Below, one piece after another: positions 1 through 7,297 of a stretch of 32,880 bases of DNA. The stretch covers positions 1 through 32,880 of the forward strand of contig JBDTVU010000025.1 in assembly GCA_040007035.1 (NCBI GenBank), written 5' to 3'. A model generated the notes under the pieces. That model had not been told where the DNA came from, ran no database searches, and saw only the letters and a program-made list of their open reading frames with translations. The translations under genes and the position numbers were made by a program. The DNA is from CAIWHR01 sp040007035. Its GTDB lineage: Bacteria; Pseudomonadota; Gammaproteobacteria; Burkholderiales; Casimicrobiaceae. Positions within the stretch are counted from its first letter, which is position 1, and each line of letters opens with the position of its first letter.

Positions 1-329
1 TAAACTTGGGGCGCCTACGGTGATCGATAGATCAATTGGCAGCTGATCCCAACCTGATTCGCCGCCTCTCTCAGCTCATCTTTCTTTGCCAGCTGCTAGG
101 AACCGCCGGGCGCCGTATCGCTGTCTTCTCCGCAGACTCGCATGACTGGAACATGTCGGTTGGATCGAAGAAAGTCCGCTTTGTGGAATGCGACGCAACT
201 TCCGGTTTTGGCTAGCGGTCACCCGCAGCGAATCGCCATTCGGTCCTTGTAGTCGATCGGGGCATGAGTCCGCGGTTCGGAGCGCTCGGGGAATCACGAG
301 CGTGCGCACGTGAGCCCTGACCGCTGTTG
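1..329. other. Non-coding or unassigned left edge
   Basis: This stretch lies beyond the stop codon of the minus-strand fusion gene. By eye it is less GC-rich than the rest of the window. An open frame crosses it on the minus strand, but its predicted protein is arginine-rich low-complexity sequence typical of a shadow frame and continues inside the fusion gene. I see no tRNA, convincing terminator, insertion sequence end or recognisable gene remnant. Confidence 0.5.
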
Positions 330-2345
330 TCAGCCCGTCTTCGCGAAGTCCGGCCGGCGCCGTTCGCTGAACGCGGTGATGCCCTCGCGCGCCGCCGCCG
401 TGCACGCGCTGCGCCCGAACGCGCGGTAGCCGACGTCGAGCGCCGCCGCCAGCGTCGGCGCACCGGCCGCCTCGCGGATCGCGTCCTCCATCAGCCCGAT
501 CACAGTGGCGCTGAGCGCCATCCCGCTTGCCGCCGCACCATCGAAAGCAGCGAACGGCGGAATCGCTACGGCGCCCTCGGCAATCGCGTGCACGCGGCCG
601 GCGAGCGCCTGCACCCGGGCGACCGCCGCGTCGATCAGCGCGTGCGGATCGTCGGCCAGCGTGTCGACGATGCCGAGCTCGTGCGCGCGCACGGCGGTGA
701 GCTTCTCCGCCCGCCGCAGCATCCCGTGGAACACGGCGGCGGCGGCGGGCCAGCGCCGATACGGGACGACCATCGCGCCGATCCCGGGAAGGATGCCGAG
801 CGTGATCTCCGGGAACTGCATCCACGCGTCGCGCATCGCTACCAGCCCGTGACAGCGCAGCGCGAGCTCGAAGCCGCCGCCCAGCGCCACGCCGTTCAGT
901 GCCGCCACCACCGGCTTGCCCATCGCGTCGAGGTGGACGAGCAGCCGCGAGCAGTCGCGCGCGTACTGCCCCGACGCGTCGGCGTCGCCGAGCATCGTCG
1001 GGAAGCGGCCGATGTCCGCACCCGCGCAGAACGCGCGGGTGCCGTAGCCGACGATGACGAAGCCGCGCACGGCGGTGTCCCGCTCGAACTCGCGGATGAC
1101 GGCGAGGATCTCGTCGGTCATCTCGTCGTGCAGCGCGTTCATCGCCTCCGGCCGCCGCAGCGTGATGACCTTGACGCCGCCGACGTCGTCGACGAGGACG
1201 TGCCGTCGGAAGCGCTGGTAGTCGGGCAGCGCGCGCGCGGGCAGCGGCATTCCCGGCCGCTCGCGCACGAAGCGGTCGAGGATCCGTGCCGCCTCAGCGG
1301 GCGGCTGCTCGCGCATCAGCTCGAGCGGCCCGCGCCGGAAGCCCAGCGCGATGCGGCAGCCGAGATCGAGGTCCGCCGCGCTGCCGATCCCGCGGTCGAG
1401 GATGTCGACCGACTGCGAGAACAGCACGCCGGACAGTCGGTCGCGGATCGCCGCCGCCGTTTCCGGCGCGACGTCGACACGCTTGCCGGGCGCGACGGTG
1501 ACCCAGTCGTCGACCGAGCGGAAGATCGGCGCCGGCCGGTAGTGCTCGCCTTCCTCGTCGGCCTGCAGCGTGTTGGTCTCGACAATGATCGGGTTGCCGC
1601 GGGCGAGATTGAGCACGAAGAACGGCCCGGCGTGCACGAAGTCGGCGGCGACGCTATCGATCTCGCCGGCCGTCGCGCGGTCGAGCAGCAGCGCCGCCTC
1701 GTTGCACCAGTTGTCGAAGACGCGGTCGAGCATGAAGCACGGCGCATCCGTCGTCACCAGCGGAAGCTTGCCCGTCGCGCAGAACACGCGGCGCAGATGA
1801 TCGACAAGCCCGGGGCCGGCGCCCGGCCAGTCGATCACCTCGACCGCGGGATTGCGCCATGCCGGGGCGAAGAAGTGGGTGACCGTGGCGCGTTCGGGAT
1901 GCCGCATCTCGCTGAAGATCCGCGCCGCCGGGATCGAGCTGGTGTTCGACGTGACGATCGCGTCGGGTGCGACGCGCGCCTCGACGGTGGCGAAAATCCG
2001 GCGCTTGAGCGCGAGGTTCTCGGTCGCCGCCTCGATCACCCAGTCGCAGCCGGCCAGCGCATCGTAGTCGACGCTGCCGTGCACGTTACGAACGACGGCG
2101 GCCGCCTCGTCGGCGTTCATCTTCCCGCGGGCGAGCGCCTTCTTCGCGTAGTCGCCGAATCGCTCGAGCGCCATGTCGAGCGCCGGTTGCGCAATGTCGA
2201 CGAACGTGAGCGTGAGGTCGGGCAGCGCGCTCTTGAGGTAATACCCGATGTCGGGCCCGATCGCGCCTGCGCCGACGATCGCGACGTGCCGCGGTGGAGG
2301 TCGCGTCGGCGCGTGCAGCAGGGGATTCGCGAAACGATGATTCAA
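330..2345 (-). CDS. Fused 3-hydroxyacyl-CoA dehydrogenase / enoyl-CoA hydratase (indoleacetate beta-oxidation)
   Basis: A 671-residue cytosolic bifunctional enzyme. The N-terminal part (about 1-390) is a 3-hydroxyacyl-CoA dehydrogenase: Rossmann motif GAGAIGPDIG near residue 25, then SNTSS and THFFAPA. The C-terminal part (about 400-671) is a crotonase that keeps both hydratase glutamates, in GGGFEL and FPEITLG. The domain order is the reverse of FadB. The start is a TTG at 2345 with GGGAGG five bases upstream; no ATG fits better. It lies 33 nt behind nnrS and is probably co-transcribed with it, divergently from the iaa operon. A hydratase/dehydrogenase fusion belongs to the indoleacetate-induced set described in Azoarcus evansii; the inferred role is hydration and oxidation of 2-aminocinnamoyl-CoA to the beta-keto thioester cleaved by the thiolase at 4452. 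The N-terminal domain could act on another hydroxyacyl-CoA. Confidence 0.87.
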   Translation of the reverse strand: MNHRFANPLLHAPTRPPPRHVAIVGAGAIGPDIGYYLKSALPDLTLTFVDIAQPALDMALERFGDYAKKALARGKMNADEAAAVVRNVHGSVDYDALAGCDWVIEAATENLALKRRIFATVEARVAPDAIVTSNTSSIPAARIFSEMRHPERATVTHFFAPAWRNPAVEVIDWPGAGPGLVDHLRRVFCATGKLPLVTTDAPCFMLDRVFDNWCNEAALLLDRATAGEIDSVAADFVHAGPFFVLNLARGNPIIVETNTLQADEEGEHYRPAPIFRSVDDWVTVAPGKRVDVAPETAAAIRDRLSGVLFSQSVDILDRGIGSAADLDLGCRIALGFRRGPLELMREQPPAEAARILDRFVRERPGMPLPARALPDYQRFRRHVLVDDVGGVKVITLRRPEAMNALHDEMTDEILAVIREFERDTAVRGFVIVGYGTRAFCAGADIGRFPTMLGDADASGQYARDCSRLLVHLDAMGKPVVAALNGVALGGGFELALRCHGLVAMRDAWMQFPEITLGILPGIGAMVVPYRRWPAAAAVFHGMLRRAEKLTAVRAHELGIVDTLADDPHALIDAAVARVQALAGRVHAIAEGAVAIPPFAAFDGAAASGMALSATVIGLMEDAIREAAGAPTLAAALDVGYRAFGRSACTAAAREGITAFSERRRPDFAKTG

Positions 2346-2378
2346 GGCAGCCTCCCGGAAAGTCGGGGCATGAGAGTG

Positions 2379-3593
2379 TCAGCGGCCGTCGCCCGCAGGC
2401 GGCGGGCGCAGGTCGGCGGCGAGCGGGCTGACGGCGACGCGCGGCAGGCTGGGCGAAACGAGGATCGCGCCGAAACAGCCGAGGTAGAGCGCGAACGCCG
2501 CGATCCACGCGAGGCCGGCGACGACGATCCACGGGTCGCCGGCACCGGCGATCGCCGCACCGACGCGCAGCAGCGCCGCCACCTGGATCAGAAGGTACGC
2601 AACGACGATCGCTGCCGGCAGCACCAATGGCCGACCGGTGTGCCGCAGCGCGACCCGCGTCATCAGCCCGAGCATCATCGACCCCAGCGCGCCGACGGTG
2701 AATGCGTGGAGCCAGCCGCGGGCGGCGCCGGCGACACCGAGATCGCCCAGGCCCATCAGCAGGAACGCAATCACCATCCACGCATAGCCGGCGTGCATCA
2801 CCCACAAGAGCGGCACGTCGCGAACTTTCCAGCCCTGCCAGCGCACCAGCCGCACCGCGTGCAGCGCGAACGCGGCAAGCGCCGCCGTCGCGCACCACGG
2901 TCGCGGCGCGCCGCCGACGTCGAGGCCGGCCAGCACCACGATCGCGCCGATCGCCGCAACCTCGAGCGAAACCACGAACGGCGCCTGACCGCCGCGGCCG
3001 GCGGCGCGCAGATGGTTGCCGGTGAACACCGGTGCGAACACGCCGCCCTTCAGCGCGAACAGCAGGATGACCGCGTACAGCGCCGTCGCGAATCCGGCTT
3101 CGACGTGGCCGGCCAGCAGCAGGACGTCGCCGGCGAGCATCCCGGCCAGCACAACGACCAGCAGCAGATACCAGCGATTGACGACGCGCAGGAGCTGCGG
3201 CACGAGCATCGCGAGAAGCGCGACGTAGAGCGCGCCGTCGGCTGCGGCGACGAGCCACGGCGGCAGCGCGCCGATCGCCCAGAACGCCGCGCGGCCGGCG
3301 AGCCACAGCGCGACCAGCCCCGCCAGCGGCGCGCCGCGGGCCTCGGGAGTGCCGGCCCAGCCGGGAAGCGCCGTCAGCACCGTGGCGCAGATGATCGCGG
3401 CGGCGAAACCGAACAGCATTTCGTGGCCGTGCCACAGCGGCGGCAGGAGCAGCCCGGACGGCAGCGCGACCCAGCCGGCGCGCGCCGCGAGCCAGATCGC
3501 CATCAGCGCGATGCCGTACGCCATCCCGAGCGCGCAGAACGGCCGGAACGGGCTTGCCCACAGGGGCGCGAACGGCAGCTTCGGCGAAGCCAT
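2379..3593 (-). CDS. nnrS: NnrS family heme/copper membrane protein
   Basis: A protein of about 404 residues that is nearly all hydrophobic segments, about 12 predicted transmembrane helices. It has the NnrS signature HGHEMLFGFAAAI near the N-terminus, followed by a proline/tryptophan-rich loop (LPGWAGTPEARG). A late helix carries HAFTVGALGSMMLGLM followed by ALRHTGRPL. NnrS proteins occur in denitrifiers and protect against nitric oxide; they bind heme and copper. I use the ATG at 3593; a GTG at 3602 is equally open and neither has a strong ribosome site. Its position between the iaa regulator and the beta-oxidation fusion gene is unusual and ties nitrate respiration to indoleacetate use. 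Family assignment is firm; its function in this locus is inference. Confidence 0.88.
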   Translation of the reverse strand: MASPKLPFAPLWASPFRPFCALGMAYGIALMAIWLAARAGWVALPSGLLLPPLWHGHEMLFGFAAAIICATVLTALPGWAGTPEARGAPLAGLVALWLAGRAAFWAIGALPPWLVAAADGALYVALLAMLVPQLLRVVNRWYLLLVVVLAGMLAGDVLLLAGHVEAGFATALYAVILLFALKGGVFAPVFTGNHLRAAGRGGQAPFVVSLEVAAIGAIVVLAGLDVGGAPRPWCATAALAAFALHAVRLVRWQGWKVRDVPLLWVMHAGYAWMVIAFLLMGLGDLGVAGAARGWLHAFTVGALGSMMLGLMTRVALRHTGRPLVLPAAIVVAYLLIQVAALLRVGAAIAGAGDPWIVVAGLAWIAAFALYLGCFGAILVSPSLPRVAVSPLAADLRPPPAGDGR

Positions 3594-3641
3594 CGGTGGC
3601 ACGGACCCGCGAACGCGCGACGGTTGATCGGCCGCCGCCGA

Positions 3642-3668
3642 TTGACACCCGGCAGCGGAATGTATACC
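3642..3668 (+). promoter_or_regulatory. Candidate sigma70 promoter of the GntR-iaa operon
   Basis: A consensus -35 TTGACA (3642-3647) is followed 15 bp later by TATACC (3663-3668), preceded by TG as in extended -10 elements. A 17-bp spacing would instead give the weaker TACCGT. This is an AT-richer spot in a GC-rich region, 60-85 bp before the GTG start of the regulator, and it overlaps the inverted repeats described next. No experiment supports it; it is a pattern match. Confidence 0.5.
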
Positions 3669-3691
3669 GTACCCATTATACAGGATACATT
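3659..3691. promoter_or_regulatory. Nested inverted repeats, probable GntR operator
   Basis: Two nested inverted repeats overlap the candidate -10 element. The outer arms are AATGTAT (3659-3665) and ATACATT (3685-3691). The inner arms are TGTATA (3661-3666) and TATACA (3677-3682), a perfect 6-bp pair with a 10-bp spacer. FCD-type GntR regulators commonly bind TGTATACA- or GGTATACC-like sequences, so autoregulation of the divergent regulator/nnrS region is the natural reading. A bound dimer here would block the plus-strand promoter. Confidence 0.55.
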
Positions 3692-3726
3692 TCTAGCTGA
3701 TACGCATTCCACCACCGACTTCCAAC

Positions 3727-4428
3727 GTGCCCCCCAAGCTCAAACCCGTCGACCGGCCCGCCGGCCTTGCCGACCAGGTCTACAAGACACTGCGCGAGTA
3801 CCTCGGCAGCCATGTCATCGGGCCGGGGCAGCGCCTGCAGGAGGCGCCACTGTCGCTGCAGCTCGGCGTCTCGCGGACGCCGGTCCGCGAAACGCTGGCG
3901 CGGCTCGAAAGCGAAGGGCTGATCGCGGCCGACGGCCGCAGTTTCGTCGTGCCGGTGCTGTCCGACACCGACGTCGACGAGATCTACGAGCTGCGCGGCC
4001 TGCTCGAGCCGGCCGCGCTCGCCCAAGTCGCGCAAGCGGTTGCTGACCCCACGGCGTTGGCGCGGATCGCCGCCGCACTGCGGGACGCCGAGGCCGCCGA
4101 CCGCGGCGACGATGCCGACGCGTTTATCGAGGCGAACGCACGGTTCCACGCCGCATGGCACGATCTGGTCGCCAACCGCCGGCTGCTCCGTGCGATCGCG
4201 CTGTCCGCCGGCCACGTTCGTTACCTCCGCGTGCTGACGCTCAACAACGGCCCGGCGCGGAAGGCGGCGCTGGCCGGGATGAAGAACATCCTGGCCACGC
4301 TGCGCAAGCGCGACGGCGAGCGCGCGGCGAGCGTGATGCGCGAGCACCTCCGCGTCGCCCGCCATCACCTTCGCCGCGTCCTCGACGACATCGAGCGCGA
4401 GGCCGCCGCGCAACCGCGGCCGCTGTAA
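3727..4428 (+). CDS. GntR family (FCD subfamily) transcriptional regulator of the iaa genes
   Basis: A 233-residue repressor-type regulator. Residues 10-75 form the winged helix (LGVSRTPVRETLARLESEGL), ending in a wing that reads ADGRSFVVPVL. Residues 85-225 are an all-helical FCD ligand domain with the acidic and histidine positions that usually bind a metal, including FHAAWHD, HVRYLRV and MREHLRVARHH. The start is a GTG at 3727 without a clear ribosome site. It is first in the operon, 23 nt before the thiolase, and faces nnrS divergently. A GntR regulator is part of the published indoleacetate cluster; the effector is probably indoleacetate or a CoA-ester intermediate (inference). Confidence 0.9.
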   Translation: MPPKLKPVDRPAGLADQVYKTLREYLGSHVIGPGQRLQEAPLSLQLGVSRTPVRETLARLESEGLIAADGRSFVVPVLSDTDVDEIYELRGLLEPAALAQVAQAVADPTALARIAAALRDAEAADRGDDADAFIEANARFHAAWHDLVANRRLLRAIALSAGHVRYLRVLTLNNGPARKAALAGMKNILATLRKRDGERAASVMREHLRVARHHLRRVLDDIEREAAAQPRPL

Positions 4429-4451
4429 CGCCGCCACCCGCCCCGCACCCC

Positions 4452-5660
4452 ATGAACTTCCGGGCCGAAATTCCGTACGGCGCCTACTGGTCGACGCCGT
4501 TCGCGCGCTGGCAGGGCAGCCTCGCTCATCTGCACAGCATCGAGTTCGCCGCCCATGTCGCGAAGGGCGAGCTGGCCCGTCGAGGCATCGCCCCGGAACG
4601 GATCGACTTCGGCGTGCTCGGCCTCTCGGTCCCGCAGGTTCACGCGTTCTACGGGCTGCCCTGGCTCACCGGGATGGCCGGCGCCGCCGGTGCCGCCGGC
4701 CCGACGATCATGCAGGCCTGCGCGACCGGCGTGCGGGTGCTGCTGGCCGCGGCGCAGGAGATCGAGGCCGGGATGGCCGGGGTCGCGCTCGGGATCACCT
4801 GCGACCGGACGTCGAACGGTCCGCATCTGTATTACCCGAACCCGAGGGGACCGGGCGGCACCGGCACGCACGAGGACTGGGTGCTCGAGAACTTCGAGTG
4901 CGATCCTCTGGGCCCGCATTCGATGCTCGCCACCGCCGAGAACGTCGCCCGCCGGCACGGGTTCACGACCGCCGAGCAGCACGACATCGTGCTTCTGCGC
5001 GAAGAGCAGTACCGGATGGCGCAGGCTGACGACGCGGCGTTCCTGAAGCGCTTCATGACGCTGCCGTTCGACGTTCCGACGGCGAATTTCCGCAAGACAC
5101 TGACCACGCTCGCCGGCGACGAAGGCATCAACTTCTCGACCGCCGAGGGCCTCGCGCGGCTGAAGCCCGCCCAGGACGGCGGCACGGTCACCTTCGGCGC
5201 GCAGACGCATCCGGCCGATGGCAATGCAGCGATTCTCGTCGCCGCGCCGGAGCGCGCCGCCGAACTGTCGACGAAGCCGCAGATCGCGGTGCGGCTGCTG
5301 GGCTTCGGACTGGCGCGGGCGCCACTCGCGCTGATGCCCGAGGCGACGGTGCCGGCGGCGCGGCGCGCGCTCGAGCGGGCCGGGCTCGCGATCGGGCAGA
5401 TCGACGCGATCAAGACGCACAATCCGTTCGCGCTGAACGACCTGCTGTTCGCGCGGCAGATGGAAGTCGACGCAGCGCGGATGAACAACTACGGCTCGTC
5501 GCTGGTGTGGGGGCATCCGCAGGCACCGATGGGCACGCGGTCGGTGATCGAGTTGATCGAGGAACTCGCCTTGCGCGGCGGCGGTCGCGGACTGTTCGCC
5601 GGCTGCGCCGCCGGCGACTCCGCGATGGCGGTCGTGCTGGAGGTCGGCGACCGGAAGTAG
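4452..5660 (+). CDS. iaaA: Beta-ketothiolase of indoleacetate degradation
   Basis: A 402-residue thiolase. The acylated nucleophile is Cys90 in QACATG. The histidine sits in GHPQAPMG near residue 355, and the second acid/base cysteine is in GCAAGD near residue 385. THNPFALND takes the place of the usual NEAFA loop, as in the thiolase/SCP-x branch rather than FadA. It should release acetyl-CoA from 3-(2-aminophenyl)-3-oxopropanoyl-CoA, giving 2-aminobenzoyl-CoA. Translation is taken from the ATG at 4452, which starts the conserved part; the open frame upstream runs through the end of the regulator gene in another frame and is not used. The substrate is inferred from cluster membership; the symbol follows the Aromatoleum naming as I recall it. 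Confidence 0.85.
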   Translation: MNFRAEIPYGAYWSTPFARWQGSLAHLHSIEFAAHVAKGELARRGIAPERIDFGVLGLSVPQVHAFYGLPWLTGMAGAAGAAGPTIMQACATGVRVLLAAAQEIEAGMAGVALGITCDRTSNGPHLYYPNPRGPGGTGTHEDWVLENFECDPLGPHSMLATAENVARRHGFTTAEQHDIVLLREEQYRMAQADDAAFLKRFMTLPFDVPTANFRKTLTTLAGDEGINFSTAEGLARLKPAQDGGTVTFGAQTHPADGNAAILVAAPERAAELSTKPQIAVRLLGFGLARAPLALMPEATVPAARRALERAGLAIGQIDAIKTHNPFALNDLLFARQMEVDAARMNNYGSSLVWGHPQAPMGTRSVIELIEELALRGGGRGLFAGCAAGDSAMAVVLEVGDRK

Positions 5661-5662
5661 CA

Positions 5663-5695
5663 GTCGCGTCAACGTCGCCGCCGAAGCGACGCGAC
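5663..5695. other. Stem-loop between thiolase and ligase genes
   Basis: GTCGCGTC (5663-5670) and GACGCGAC (5688-5695) form a perfect 8-bp stem with a 17-nt loop directly after the thiolase stop codon. No T-run follows, so it is not a standard terminator. It could stabilise the upstream message or adjust expression of the ligase, which has its own strong ribosome site. The role is unknown. Confidence 0.3.
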
Positions 5696-5745
5696 GCCAG
5701 GTTCGGCGCCGCCCGCGCACGCGCGGACGGGCCGGGGAGGAGGAG

Positions 5746-7278
5746 ATGGATCTGTCCGACTGGATCGAGCGGCAGGCGGCCTTCGCGCCGGACAAGGTCG
5801 CGCTGGTGTGCGCCGGTGCCACGTATCGTTACGCAGAGCTCGCGCGCGCGATCGGACGGACGGCGGCCGCGCTCGCCGCATCTGGCGTCGGCCGCGGCGA
5901 TCGCGTCGTCCATCTCGGCTACAACGGCGTCGAGCAGATCGTCCTGCTCTTCGCCTGCGCGCGGCTGCACGCGCTGTTCGCGCCGCTGTCGTGGCGGCTC
6001 GCGCCGCCCGAGCACCGCGCGATGCTCGCCGACTGCCGCCCGCAGGTGCTGGTCGTCGCCGATCCGTTCGTCGAACCCACGACCGCGATTCTCGATCCCG
6101 CATCGTCAACGAAACGCGTCGCCATCGGTGCCGCGCGCGACGGCTGGAATTCCTGGGACCGGTTCGTCGAAACCGGCGTGGCGGTGCTGCCCGCACCTGC
6201 CGACGACAGCGGTACTGCTCCGGTGCTGCTCTGCTACACGTCCGGCTCCACCGGCCAGCCGAAGGGCGTCGTGCTGACGCAGGGCGCGCTGTTCCACAAC
6301 GCCGTCAACAGCATGCACATGCACGACCTGACGAGCCGCGACGTCGTGCTGACGACCCTGCCGTTGTTCCACGTCGGCGGCCTCAACATCCAGACGCTGC
6401 CTGCGCTGCATTGCGGCGCGACCGTGGTGCTGCACCCGCGGTTCGAGCCGGGGCAGGCGATCGACGCGCTGGAGCACGACGGCATCACGCTGACGGTGCT
6501 GGTGCCCGCGCAGCTCGAGCTCATCGCGCGCGACCCGCGGTGGCGCGAGGCGGACCTGTCCGGCCTGCGCGCGATCACCACCGGCTCGACGATCATCGGC
6601 GAGGCGTTCGTGAAGAAGGACCTGCAGCGCGGCGTGCCATTGCTTCAGGTGTACGGCTCGACCGAAACCTGCCCGATCGCCGCGTACCAGCGGATCGACG
6701 ATGCGCCGCGGCACCCCGGATCGGTCGGCAAGCCGGCGCTGCATTGCGACTTGCGGCTCGTCGACGAAACCGACCGCGACGTGCCCGTCGGCACTTCCGG
6801 CGAGATCCTCGTCCGCGGCCCGAGCGTGATGGACGGCTACTGGAACAAGCCGGGCGAGTCGGCAGAAGCGCTCGCCGGCGGCTGGTACCACACCGGCGAC
6901 GTCGCGCACGCCGACGCCGACGGCTGGCTCTACGTCGACGGCCGCCGCCGCGACGTGATCATCTCCGGCGGCGAGAACGTCTATCCGGCCGAGATCGAGA
7001 ACGTGCTCGCCGACTGTCCCGACATCGCCGAGGTCGCCGTCGTAGGCCGGCCCGACGAGCGCTGGGGGGAAGCGGTCGTCGCCGTCGTCGTGCCGGCCGA
7101 TGGCGCGCGGGTCTCGACCGAGTCGGTGGCCGCGTTGCTCGACGGGCGCGTCGCCCGCTACAAGCATCCGCGCGACGTCGTCCTCGCCGAGAGCCTGCCG
7201 CGCACGGCGCTCGGCAAGGTCCGGCGGGAAGACCTGAAACGGATGGCGCGCCGCGGGTCCGGCGCGGGACAGAAATGA
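5746..7278 (+). CDS. iaaB: Acyl-CoA ligase, indoleacetate-CoA ligase type
   Basis: A 510-residue ANL-superfamily adenylate-forming enzyme. The phosphate-binding loop is YTSGSTGQPKG at residues 164-174. YGSTETCP follows near residue 303, then YHTGD near 383 with the hinge region RRRDVIISGGENVYP. The catalytic C-terminal lysine is Lys491 in PRTALGK. The start has a strong GGAGGAG ribosome site. It forms acyl-CoA from a free acid, ATP and CoA. In Aromatoleum aromaticum the homologous cluster member IaaB is an indoleacetate-CoA ligase, and the position here between thiolase and hydantoinase genes agrees. The true substrate (indoleacetate or a ring-opened acid) cannot be read from the sequence. 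Confidence 0.88.
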   Translation: MDLSDWIERQAAFAPDKVALVCAGATYRYAELARAIGRTAAALAASGVGRGDRVVHLGYNGVEQIVLLFACARLHALFAPLSWRLAPPEHRAMLADCRPQVLVVADPFVEPTTAILDPASSTKRVAIGAARDGWNSWDRFVETGVAVLPAPADDSGTAPVLLCYTSGSTGQPKGVVLTQGALFHNAVNSMHMHDLTSRDVVLTTLPLFHVGGLNIQTLPALHCGATVVLHPRFEPGQAIDALEHDGITLTVLVPAQLELIARDPRWREADLSGLRAITTGSTIIGEAFVKKDLQRGVPLLQVYGSTETCPIAAYQRIDDAPRHPGSVGKPALHCDLRLVDETDRDVPVGTSGEILVRGPSVMDGYWNKPGESAEALAGGWYHTGDVAHADADGWLYVDGRRRDVIISGGENVYPAEIENVLADCPDIAEVAVVGRPDERWGEAVVAVVVPADGARVSTESVAALLDGRVARYKHPRDVVLAESLPRTALGKVRREDLKRMARRGSGAGQK

Positions 7279-7297
7279 GCGAGCGAAAGGAACCGTG

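Noticed and set aside
327..4046. Very long plus-strand open frame opposite the fusion and nnrS genes
   Set aside because: Its translation is Arg/Ala/Pro/Gln-rich low complexity with no domain, exactly opposite two well-supported minus-strand genes. It is a high-GC shadow frame.
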